From contig UQLD01000028.1 of the NCBI GenBank assembly GCA_900541855.1, positions 1 through 25,597 of the forward strand: a DNA stretch of 25,597 nucleotides, written 5' to 3'. How positions within the stretch are numbered: position 1 is the first letter of the stretch; each line of letters opens with the position of its first letter. The notes under the pieces are model-generated. The model made no database searches, had not been told where the DNA came from, and worked only from the letters and a program-made list of their open reading frames with translations. Origin of the DNA: an uncultured Collinsella sp. Lineage in GTDB: Bacteria > Actinomycetota > Coriobacteriia > Coriobacteriales > Coriobacteriaceae. Made by a program: the position numbers and the translations under genes. This document shows, one piece after another, positions 15,257 to 22,557 of the stretch.

Positions 15257-16606
15257 CTATCGAATACTCCAAGTTAGCTGGTTTGAATTTTTATATCTCG
15301 AATACGGGAACCCTTTGAACATCTCTTTATTGTTGTCCTTGGACTTAGAGATGTCTTTTAGAATTGCCCTGCCTATAGCCTCTCCCAAAGCAATGGGAAC
15401 AGCGTTGCCGATTTGCCTATAAATATCGCTAATATCACCTCGGAAAATCCAATCTTCAGGAAAGCCCTGAATGGCACGATATTCCTCAATTGAAAGAGGG
15501 CGATCTTCTGTGGGATGGCACAAATCAGTAGCAGGCATTGTCGGGCTTGTAACCAAAGTTGGAGAAGGACGATCGTTCCATATTCTTCTATAGAAGCCCG
15601 TTTTACCACCTCCAAGCCGATACGCCTTTCCCATAGCCTCTTCCTGAATGTCCTCGGGTAAATTCTTCCAATACTCACCTTCTTTAAGTAAATGAAAATA
15701 CTTAAGCCTTTTTTCCGGAAACTGAACGTAATGTTGTTCGCCTTTTAATCCCCCGACGGCATCTGAAAAAGTTTTCCAAGTATCAAGTTGCCACTTGGGG
15801 TCATTGGAATTGGTAGGAGTCAGCCAATCGCAGATTGAGCCGTCTCGTTTAGCAATCAAGACAACTCTCTCCCTTATTTGAGGCGCACCAAAGTTCGCAG
15901 CATTATACAAATTGAAGCTCACGCCGTAGCCCATTGATTCAAGTTTATTGAGAACCGTTTTCATAGCGCCGCCGTGTACGGGCTCTCCGCCAGCTTCCAA
16001 AGGATATGCCGTAGACAAGAGCCCCCTGACATTTTCAATTACCAAATACTTAGGTCGAAGATGGTCAGCAAGATCGAGATACTTTAGGAATACGTTGCCC
16101 CTAACGTCATCGAAGGCGCGACGCGCTCCAGCCGTAGAAAATGCCTGACAAGGAGGCCCGCCAAACATAACATCTATACCCCTTTTCGGGCTAATGCCCG
16201 AATAATCAAATACCCGATCGGGAGTAACCTTATTAATATCTCCTAGCAAACCAACATTAGGCCGATTGGACGCAATAGTCATTCGGCACTTCGTGTCATT
16301 TTCACAGAAAAGACTGGACGAAATACCGGTCCTCTCCATTCCATAATCCAAGCCAAGCGCCCCAGAAAAAAAAGAAACCGCAGTTAATGTCGAATCAACT
16401 ACCTCAGTAGCGCGATGGTCTGCGGGAGCGAAGCATAGATTTTTTTTCCTCATAAAGCTGATAACATCGTTCTCTCTATAGACTCTACGCTTACCAACAA
16501 GCGCATAATTGAGCTCTCCGTTACGAGATAGTCTTGTAACAGTCTGAGATGTCACCCCGAGACGGCTCGCAACTTCCGCGGAAGACAGTATCGCCTCATT
16601 TTCCAA
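15257..16606 (-). CDS. Type II C5-cytosine DNA methyltransferase with N-terminal HTH domain
   Basis: 449 aa enzyme that methylates C5 of cytosine using SAM. Motif I is FFSGALGLDYG (79-89), motif IV GGPPCQAFS with catalytic Cys153, motif VI ENVRG (191-195), motif VIII QIRERV (243-248), and motif X IGNAVP (399-404), so it looks complete. Residues about 7-53 form an excisionase/MerR-like helix-turn-helix (SSAEVASRLGVTSQTVTRLS) not found in most C5 methyltransferases; it may repress its own promoter, as the N-terminal HTH of M.SsoII does. The start is TTG at 16606 with TGGAG upstream. It is divergent from the putative endonuclease. The gene is visibly AT-richer than its neighbours, which suggests acquisition. 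The target sequence cannot be read directly; GGWCC is a guess from the partner. Confidence 0.92.
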   Translation of the reverse strand: MENEAILSSAEVASRLGVTSQTVTRLSRNGELNYALVGKRRVYRENDVISFMRKKNLCFAPADHRATEVVDSTLTAVSFFSGALGLDYGMERTGISSSLFCENDTKCRMTIASNRPNVGLLGDINKVTPDRVFDYSGISPKRGIDVMFGGPPCQAFSTAGARRAFDDVRGNVFLKYLDLADHLRPKYLVIENVRGLLSTAYPLEAGGEPVHGGAMKTVLNKLESMGYGVSFNLYNAANFGAPQIRERVVLIAKRDGSICDWLTPTNSNDPKWQLDTWKTFSDAVGGLKGEQHYVQFPEKRLKYFHLLKEGEYWKNLPEDIQEEAMGKAYRLGGGKTGFYRRIWNDRPSPTLVTSPTMPATDLCHPTEDRPLSIEEYRAIQGFPEDWIFRGDISDIYRQIGNAVPIALGEAIGRAILKDISKSKDNNKEMFKGFPYSRYKNSNQLTWSIR

Positions 16607-16652
16607 AATGGACTCCAGTAATTAAGTAATTGAACATTTTTTAGTCCATTTT
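16605..16652. promoter_or_regulatory. Inverted repeat in the R-M intergenic region, candidate operator
   Basis: AAAATGGACT (16605-16614) and AGTCCATTTT (16643-16652) are perfect 10-bp inverted copies separated by 28 bp. One half overlaps the TTG start region of the methyltransferase and the other lies in the region upstream of the endonuclease gene. This is suited to binding by a dimer of the methyltransferase's HTH domain. Confidence 0.55.
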
Positions 16653-16717
16653 AATTCAAATATACGCTTGTGTATAGGTTTTATCTAGTTGAAAATCAAC
16701 ACAAAGGAGGCACGACC

Positions 16718-17581
16718 ATGACTAAAAACGCAAAACGTGAAGATGTCAAAAAGAAATTATCGGAATCACTGAATTACTGCAACTCGCATCACATTCCGGC
16801 GCAAGAACTCTTTGAATCCATCGCGGACCGAACAATTAACAACGAAACCTGTCGCTATGACGCCGAGGAAAGAAAAAGGGAAATGAAGTCACTATTTCCC
16901 ATTCTTCTCCAAGCCGAAACCTCAGCAATGATTCCCTCGATTCCAATGAAGCCAGATATACTCGAATTAGACTCGAAAGCATTTTTGGAACTTTGGCTAA
17001 ACAAATGGATTTCAAAATTTCTTTCGGAATGGCAGTCGCTTCCAAGTGATTATATCGCGAATCCCAAAAAGACGGTTACCGATGAAGCACTGATACATAT
17101 GGTAATGGACGCAAAACACGCAGGATCAAAAGAGCGCGCGTACGAGTGGGCGGCGCACCACAATTTATTCATGAGTGCTGAAAATATAGGTGGCAACCTA
17201 TTGGAGGAGTACATATATTCAAAAATTAAGCCATATGGATGGATTTGGTGCAGAGGGAAGATTCTCACGGCAATCGACTTTTGCAACGATGAATGCACTG
17301 CCATGTTTCAGGTAAAAAATAAAACGAATACTGAAAATAGTTCAGGAAAGGGATTCAGGGAATCCTGCGGCGCAAAAGCGTGGAATCGAATGAAGGCGGA
17401 GCGTCGTAACGGAAAAATTGAAACGTATTGGCCAAAGTTGATTGAAATTGTTCGAGAGGGCAGTACGGTAGATAAACCTGTTCCGAATGATCTCGTCACC
17501 GAAGCAGACTATTTGGATTTTGTTTCAAACACGGTCAGAAACAATCCTTATCTGATTAGCGAAAGAGAAGGAGACCTATAA
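16718..17581 (+). CDS. Putative type II restriction endonuclease, SinI-like
   Basis: 287 aa from the ATG at 16718, which follows AAAGGAGG at a 7-nt spacing; an upstream frame start at 16670 lacks an RBS. The C-terminal half has a plausible PD-(D/E)xK-type core: Glu163/164 in GGNLLEEYI, Asp187 in TAIDFCND, and FQVKNKTNTENSS (197-209) with the Gln-x-Lys pair. I recognise this DFC...QVKN...NTENSS pattern from the SinI family of endonucleases (SinI cuts GGWCC), though I could not align it. The divergent C5 methyltransferase makes a type II R-M pair very likely. The gene is AT-rich with many AAA and ATA codons unlike the surrounding core genes. It shares a terminator with guaB. Confidence 0.75.
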   Translation: MTKNAKREDVKKKLSESLNYCNSHHIPAQELFESIADRTINNETCRYDAEERKREMKSLFPILLQAETSAMIPSIPMKPDILELDSKAFLELWLNKWISKFLSEWQSLPSDYIANPKKTVTDEALIHMVMDAKHAGSKERAYEWAAHHNLFMSAENIGGNLLEEYIYSKIKPYGWIWCRGKILTAIDFCNDECTAMFQVKNKTNTENSSGKGFRESCGAKAWNRMKAERRNGKIETYWPKLIEIVREGSTVDKPVPNDLVTEADYLDFVSNTVRNNPYLISEREGDL

Positions 17582-17582
17582 C

Positions 17583-17634
17583 AAAATGGGGTCGCAATCC
17601 AACAGACACGCGACCCCATTTTCATCATTTTTTT
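17583..17634. terminator. Bidirectional terminator between the endonuclease gene and guaB
   Basis: A perfect 13-bp stem (17583-17595 with 17610-17622) is flanked by A-runs and T-runs and followed on the plus strand by CATCATTTTTTT. It sits between two convergent genes and can serve both. Confidence 0.85.
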
Positions 17635-17639
17635 AGTAA

Positions 17640-19151
17640 CTAGCGATAACTTACGGACTGCTGGGAATCCTTGACGACTACGTCGTGGGCTCCGCCTTCG
17701 ACGATCGAGGTGGAGCTGACCAGGGTCAGGCGTGCCTTTTCCTGGAGCTCGGGGATCGAGAGGGCACCGCAGTTGCACATCGTGGACTTGACCTTGTAGA
17801 GCGTGCCGCCCACGCCGTCCTTGAGGGAGCCGGCGTAAGGCACGTAGGAGTCGACGCCCTCGACGAAGCTGAGCTTCGCGGCGCCGCCCAGGTCGTAGCG
17901 CTGCCAGTTGCGGGCACGCGCGGAACCCTCGCCCCAGTACTCCTTCATGTACTGGCCGTTGACGTTGACGCGCTCGGTCGGGCTCTCGTCAAAGCGGGCG
18001 AAGTAACGGCCCAGCATCATAAAGTCGGCACCCATAGCAAGAGCGAGCGTCATGTGGTAGTCGTAGACGATGCCACCGTCGGAGCACACGGGCACGTAGA
18101 CGCCGGTCTCCTCGTAGTACTCGTCGCGAGCGCGGCAGACGTCGATCAGCGCGGTGGCCTGGCCACGGCCGATGCCCTTGGTCTCGCGGGTAATGCAGAT
18201 GGAACCGCCGCCGATACCGACCTTGATGAAATCGGCACCGCAGTCGGCCAGGAAGCGGAAGCCCTCGGCGTCGACGACGTTACCAGCACCGACCTTGACA
18301 TCCTCGCCGTAGTTGGCGCGGATCCACTCGATGGTGCGCTTCTGCCACTCGCTGAAGCCCTCGGAAGAGTCGATGCACAGGACGTCGGCACCGGCCTCGA
18401 TGAGCAGCGGCACGCGCTCGGCATAGTCGCGGGTGTTGATGCCGGCGCCGACCATGTAGCGCTTGTCGTTATCGAGCAGCTCGTTGGGGTTGGTCTTGTG
18501 GCTATCGTAGTCCTTACGGAAAACGATGCCCATCAGGTGATCGTTGTCGTCGACGATGGGCAGGGCGTTGAGCTTGTTGTCCCAGATGACGTCGTTGGCA
18601 ACCTTGAGGCTGATGTTCTTGTCGCCCACGATGAGCTGCTCACGCGGGGTCATGAACTCGGAGACCTTCGTCTGGTGGTCATCGCGGCTGGGGCGATAGT
18701 CACGGCTGGTGACGATGCCCAGGAGCTTACCCTTGGGAGTGCCATCGTCGGTAACCGGCATGGTGGAGTGACCGGTCTTCTCCTTGAGCTCGATGACCTG
18801 CTCCATGGTCATGTCGGGGGTCAGCGTAGAATCGGACTGAACGAAGCCGGCCTTGTGATCCTTGACGGCCTTGACCATAGCGGCCTCGGACTCGGCGCTC
18901 TGGGAACCGTAAATGAAGGACAGGCCACCCTCGGTAGCGAGCGCGACACCCATGTCGACGCCCGAGACGGACTGCATGATGGCGGAAACCATGGGGATGT
19001 TCAGGGTGATTGCCGGCTTCTCACCGCGCTTAAAGCGGGTCAGCGGAGTCTTGAGAGAGACGTTGTTGGGGATGCACTGCGAGGACGAGTAACCAGGGAC
19101 CAGCAGATACTCCGAAAACGTGTGGGACTCACCGGGAAAGAACGTAGCCAT
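17640..19151 (-). CDS. guaB: IMP dehydrogenase of the Tritrichomonas-like type
   Basis: 503 aa enzyme that oxidises IMP to XMP with NAD in GTP synthesis. The TIM-barrel catalytic domain is interrupted by two CBS domains (about 105-220). The active-site loop is GIGGGSICITRETKGIG with Cys319 as nucleophile, and the mobile flap carries Arg418-Tyr419 in RARNWQRYDLGG. The usual bacterial loop is GSICTTR; SICITR, the CNCGAL segment near the C-terminus and the overall wording match the IMPDH of the protozoan Tritrichomonas foetus as I remember it, including the same length and numbering. The start is ATG at 19151 with AAAGGAG upstream. It is divergent from a small HTH gene and convergent with the R-M endonuclease. 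Confidence 0.95.
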   Translation of the reverse strand: MATFFPGESHTFSEYLLVPGYSSSQCIPNNVSLKTPLTRFKRGEKPAITLNIPMVSAIMQSVSGVDMGVALATEGGLSFIYGSQSAESEAAMVKAVKDHKAGFVQSDSTLTPDMTMEQVIELKEKTGHSTMPVTDDGTPKGKLLGIVTSRDYRPSRDDHQTKVSEFMTPREQLIVGDKNISLKVANDVIWDNKLNALPIVDDNDHLMGIVFRKDYDSHKTNPNELLDNDKRYMVGAGINTRDYAERVPLLIEAGADVLCIDSSEGFSEWQKRTIEWIRANYGEDVKVGAGNVVDAEGFRFLADCGADFIKVGIGGGSICITRETKGIGRGQATALIDVCRARDEYYEETGVYVPVCSDGGIVYDYHMTLALAMGADFMMLGRYFARFDESPTERVNVNGQYMKEYWGEGSARARNWQRYDLGGAAKLSFVEGVDSYVPYAGSLKDGVGGTLYKVKSTMCNCGALSIPELQEKARLTLVSSTSIVEGGAHDVVVKDSQQSVSYR

Positions 19152-19209
19152 GTTTCTCCTTTTTCCATGCGACCGGTCGGCTGCAGGCCTCGTAGGACCC
19201 AGCCCAACC

Positions 19210-19221
19210 TTGGGCGCCCAA
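19210..19221. promoter_or_regulatory. 12-bp perfect palindrome in the guaB upstream region
   Basis: TTGGGCGCCCAA lies 59 bp upstream of the guaB start, in the spacer shared with the divergent HTH gene. It could be an operator, but a single short palindrome is weak evidence. Confidence 0.25.
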
Positions 19222-19335
19222 TACTGGGGAAGTATCTTAACGCACTTTGACTGCTACAATGCATGATTTAAGAAGAGCACACGAGGGTTTGACGCAGGCT
19301 TTGCGTTTGCCCAGCAAACACTTTAGCGGGAAGAC

Positions 19336-19689
19336 GTGGAGCACATGGAGTACAAGACGACGGCAAAGTTGGTCATTCAAGCGTTCGACAAAGATCTGCC
19401 GGGCGTGTTTGGACACGGCTGTGTCTTGCTGCTGCAGGGTATCGCCCGCGAGCACTCGCTCAACCGCGCCGCCAAGAGCATGGGCATGGCGTATTCCAAG
19501 GCCTGGCGCATTGTAAACGAGGCCGAAGGCCAGCTGGGCTGCAAGCTCATCGAGCGCGACGGCGCCCGCGGATCCACCCTCACCCCCGCCGGCGAACGAG
19601 CCATAGCGGTCTACGAGGAGCTGCAGACCGACATCAACCAAGTAATTGCCGCAAAGGCCAACGCCCTCATCGCCAGCATCAAAGAGTAG
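19336..19689 (+). CDS. Single-domain ModE/LysR-type winged helix-turn-helix protein
   Basis: 117 aa from a GTG at 19336; an ATG at 19345 with GGAG upstream is an equally good start. The central segment LNRAAKSMGMAYSKAWRIVNEAEGQLG and the following GSTLTPAGERAIAVYEEL resemble the N-terminal DNA-binding domain of ModE (molybdate regulator) and of LysR regulators. There is no ligand-binding (mop or periplasmic-type) domain, so it is a stand-alone HTH. The neighbours are guaB and a PLP-fold gene, with no molybdate genes in view, so a molybdenum role is not supported. It may regulate the divergent guaB or itself. Confidence 0.75.
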   Translation: MEHMEYKTTAKLVIQAFDKDLPGVFGHGCVLLLQGIAREHSLNRAAKSMGMAYSKAWRIVNEAEGQLGCKLIERDGARGSTLTPAGERAIAVYEELQTDINQVIAAKANALIASIKE

Positions 19690-19730
19690 CTAATTTGGGA
19701 CGGGGCTTTTTTAGCTGCACAACCCCTTCT

Positions 19731-19805
19731 CATAAGTTGCGGTGAAATAGGGACTGTTTATGCGGTTAAAGCCGTAAATCAATCCCTATTTCACCGCAAC
19801 TTATG
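19731..19805. repeat. 75-bp palindromic element with 23-bp perfect arms
   Basis: Bases 19731-19753 are the exact reverse complement of 19783-19805. The 29-nt centre can fold further (TTTA with TAAA, CGGT with GCCG). It lies between convergent genes but has no U-tract on either side, so it is not a standard terminator. It resembles dispersed palindromic repeats or small non-autonomous elements. No target duplication is obvious. Confidence 0.75.
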
Positions 19806-19823
19806 GAGTCGAGGATGATTTAG

Positions 19824-20816
19824 CTAGTTGCGAAGGGCGTTGTCTAGGGTGGACGCTACGACCAGGGGGTCGTCGATGCCGGCGAAGAGGCGGATGGTGC
19901 TCCCCTGCTTGCCACGCGGAGCCGAAAGGCGCGTTGTTGGGCCGCCTGCGGGTGATGTGCGGAATTCGTCCGGTAGCATGCTGAAGAATTCGCCCGCGGT
20001 GCAGTCCATCAGGTTAAACTCTACTGCCGGGCCAAAACCGTGTTCCAGGATGCCGGTCGCGATGGCATGGTCGGGATGCGAGGTCAGCCCGGGATAGTGC
20101 ACATCGCGCACCATCTCGTTCGCGGCCAAATACTCGGCCAGTGCACGCGCGCGGTCGAAGTGTGCCTGCATGCGGGTGTCGAGCGTGTCGAGCCCGTGCT
20201 CTAGAACCTCAGCCTCATCGGAGGACAAGTCGAGCGCGCCCAATCCGCACCCCTCGATCAACGCATGCGCGCACTCGGCAGCAGCATCCACACGATGGCG
20301 CTTGAGCTGCGAGCGCGCCACCGAAGCGGCGACCAACTTGCGCGGAGCCTTACCAGCGCACACACGGTCGAGCGCCTCAAGTGACAGCACGGCACCCAGC
20401 CGCAGCGGATTGCAGCCAAAAGCCGACGCCACGGTGTTGTCCACAACCAGCAGCGCGTGGGCCTCACGAGCCGCGCGGCCAAGAGCACGAAGTTCGGGCA
20501 CACGAAGACCAAACCCGCCGATAGAGTTGACGAACCACCACAGATGCGGTCCCTCGGCATCAAACGAAGCATCAAAATCCTCGGACGCGGCAGTAAACGC
20601 CGCAACCGACGGCGGGTCCACGAGCACAACATCACAGCCTTCAAAGCCGTGCGCAAACGCATCGGCAAAGTCATCCGCAAAGGCCACCAGACGGTCACCG
20701 GGACGCACAATACCCAATTGCGACAGCGCCGCCGGCACATGCGAGGCCGCAAGCAACCACGCCTCACGCGCGCCGGCCCTTGCAGCCCAGGCCTCTTCTA
20801 GCTGCTGTACATCCAC
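19824..20816 (-). CDS. Divergent Cys/Met-metabolism PLP-fold protein lacking the catalytic lysine
   Basis: About 330 aa. The fold of the cystathionine gamma-synthase family is visible in ALLVVDNTVASAFGCNPLRLGA and in the C-terminal IRLFAGIDDPLVVASTLDNAL. In active members the Schiff-base Lys falls 25 residues after the Asp of VVDNT (in SATK); here that position is Arg (SLEALDR). The usual ETPSNP loop is replaced by VNSIGG, and about 50 N-terminal residues including the Tyr-x-Arg PLP-phosphate contact are missing. It may therefore be a pseudoenzyme or have a new role. I prefer the GTG at 20816 behind AAGGGA; a TTG at 20840 and an ATG at 20834 lie upstream without an RBS. It follows the sucrose operon but is separated from it by a terminator. 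Confidence 0.7.
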   Translation of the reverse strand: MDVQQLEEAWAARAGAREAWLLAASHVPAALSQLGIVRPGDRLVAFADDFADAFAHGFEGCDVVLVDPPSVAAFTAASEDFDASFDAEGPHLWWFVNSIGGFGLRVPELRALGRAAREAHALLVVDNTVASAFGCNPLRLGAVLSLEALDRVCAGKAPRKLVAASVARSQLKRHRVDAAAECAHALIEGCGLGALDLSSDEAEVLEHGLDTLDTRMQAHFDRARALAEYLAANEMVRDVHYPGLTSHPDHAIATGILEHGFGPAVEFNLMDCTAGEFFSMLPDEFRTSPAGGPTTRLSAPRGKQGSTIRLFAGIDDPLVVASTLDNALRN

Positions 20817-20838
20817 ACGACACCGTCCCTTCATAAGC

Positions 20839-20874
20839 AAAAACCCACGATGCGGATGTTCCCCGCATCGTGGG
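20839..20874 (-). terminator. Terminator of the sucrose operon
   Basis: A perfect 12-bp stem (20874-20863 with 20855-20844, loop of 7) is followed on the minus strand by TTTTTG. It lies 38 bp after the GH32 stop and just before the PLP-fold gene. Confidence 0.9.
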
Positions 20875-20912
20875 CAACGGCTGCAGTATAGCGCCGATAG
20901 ACGACCAATCGC

Positions 20913-22451
20913 CTAGATGTTGAGCGTGTGATAGGTCACGTTCGCGCCCGGAGCGTCAACGGTCACGCCATAGGCCTCGGGATAGATGCGCGTCGAGAAC
21001 ACGAGCGCGCCATCGTTCACAAACACCTCGACCGACGAAACATCGCCAACAATGCGCACGTTACGAACCTCGTCGACGGGCTCCCAACGCACGGTACGAC
21101 CGCAGCCGGCAGAAGCGCGACTCTCATCGGTAAATTGCATCTCAAAGCGCGAGGGCAGTCCGCCCTCGGCGGGCACATACGCCAGCTTCAGCTCGCCATC
21201 AACAATCGCGGCAAACACGCCGTCAACACCGTCGACAACAACGTCAAAGCAGGTATCGCCGGCAACCTCCAACGAACCCTCCCCCATACGCACCGAGGCA
21301 TAATGGTGCTCGATCTCGCGCACCGGCTGCTGCAGCACCACGCCGCCGGCACCGGCTGTAAGCTCACGCGGCACTGTCATGCAGTGCTGCCAGCCGCACG
21401 CCACGGTGGGCGCATTGTCGTAGGTCGGCTCATCGGGCATGCCCATCCAGCCAATCAGAATGTGACGACCGTCCTCGGCCGTGAACTCCTGCGGAGCATA
21501 GAAGTCAAAGCCGGCGTCCCACAGGCGGAACTCGCCCAGCTCATAAGCGTCCTTGCCACCCGTAATGTTACCCGTAACGGGCATGTAGCCAGCAGCGTAT
21601 ACGTTGCCGCGGTCCCAACGGCCGCCCTCAAGGCCCTGGGGCGAGAACGACAAAAATGCAGCGGTATCGCCATTCGCATCGAGCTCGATATAGCCGGGGC
21701 ACTCCCACATAAAGCCAAAACGCTCGGGCGTAGACACACGGCTCTCGAGCTCCCAACTAAGCATGTCAGCCGAGCCGTACACCAAGATCTCGCCCACATC
21801 GCGCCCGGCACCTTCGCCATGCATCGCACAAAAACGGCTCTCGACATGCGGCCCGTCCACGCGACGACGCGCGCCCAGCACCATGTGGTAACGCTCATCA
21901 TCATCGCGCCACACCTTGGGGTCACGCACGTGGCAGGTCAAATCATCAGGATAATCCTCGGACGCCAGCACCACGCGCTTTTGGCTGAACTCCCGACCGG
22001 CAAGGCCATCAACGCTCTCCACATAGACGGTATCAGCGCGGCGGCCGGTATTGACGTAGTCGTACGTCCCGTCCGAATCGGAAAGCTTAACGTTGCCCGT
22101 ATAAAGCACGCGAATGCGACCGTCCTCGGCAAGCGCGGAGCCCGAATACACGCCATGGCAATCGAACGGCTCGTCGGGCAGCAATGGGGCGCCAACGTAG
22201 TCCCACGTCATAAGGTCGCGGCTCGTCGCATGACCCCAGGCCTTAACGCCACCCTCGACATCAAACGGCGCATATTGAAAATAAGCGTGGAACACGCCGC
22301 CTGCTTGGCAAAGACCGTTGGGGTCGTTGAGCCAACCCGCGGGCGGCATAATATGGAAGTGCTGACCATACACGCCATGACCGCACTCAGAGGCGTCAGC
22401 GTCAACAGCGGCAACCAGCTTTGCAAGGTCGCGACCAAGTGCATTAGACAT
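20913..22451 (-). CDS. scrB: Sucrose-6-phosphate hydrolase (GH32 family)
   Basis: 512 aa glycoside hydrolase that cleaves sucrose-6-phosphate, or other beta-fructosides, in the cytoplasm. The five-bladed propeller holds WLNDPNG (40-46) with nucleophile Asp43, RDP (176-178) with the transition-state-stabilising Asp, and EC (250-251) with the acid/base Glu. A C-terminal beta-sandwich of about 130 residues ends the protein. There is no signal peptide, in line with a phosphorylated intracellular substrate. It lies downstream of the PTS permease in one operon under LacI-type control. A 106-bp spacer with a small GC-rich hairpin separates it from the permease gene. Fructan specificity cannot be excluded. 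Confidence 0.9.
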   Translation of the reverse strand: MSNALGRDLAKLVAAVDADASECGHGVYGQHFHIMPPAGWLNDPNGLCQAGGVFHAYFQYAPFDVEGGVKAWGHATSRDLMTWDYVGAPLLPDEPFDCHGVYSGSALAEDGRIRVLYTGNVKLSDSDGTYDYVNTGRRADTVYVESVDGLAGREFSQKRVVLASEDYPDDLTCHVRDPKVWRDDDERYHMVLGARRRVDGPHVESRFCAMHGEGAGRDVGEILVYGSADMLSWELESRVSTPERFGFMWECPGYIELDANGDTAAFLSFSPQGLEGGRWDRGNVYAAGYMPVTGNITGGKDAYELGEFRLWDAGFDFYAPQEFTAEDGRHILIGWMGMPDEPTYDNAPTVACGWQHCMTVPRELTAGAGGVVLQQPVREIEHHYASVRMGEGSLEVAGDTCFDVVVDGVDGVFAAIVDGELKLAYVPAEGGLPSRFEMQFTDESRASAGCGRTVRWEPVDEVRNVRIVGDVSSVEVFVNDGALVFSTRIYPEAYGVTVDAPGANVTYHTLNI

Positions 22452-22557
22452 ATCAAAGTCCTAACGGATCGAAAGTAACAAGGCGCCAGAGGTCGGCACC
22501 AGATGCAGGGAACACCCGCGAGCATACAGCCCGCGGGCGCCCCTCAATCAAAAGCTC

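Noticed and set aside
19690..19730. Intrinsic terminator right after the small HTH gene
   Set aside because: A T-run is present but the only pairing is a 6-bp AGCTAA/TTAGCT with a 17-nt loop, too weak to call.
19824..20816. Functional cystathionine gamma-synthase or lyase
   Set aside because: The Schiff-base lysine position is Arg and other PLP contacts are missing, so I do not give an enzyme name or symbol.
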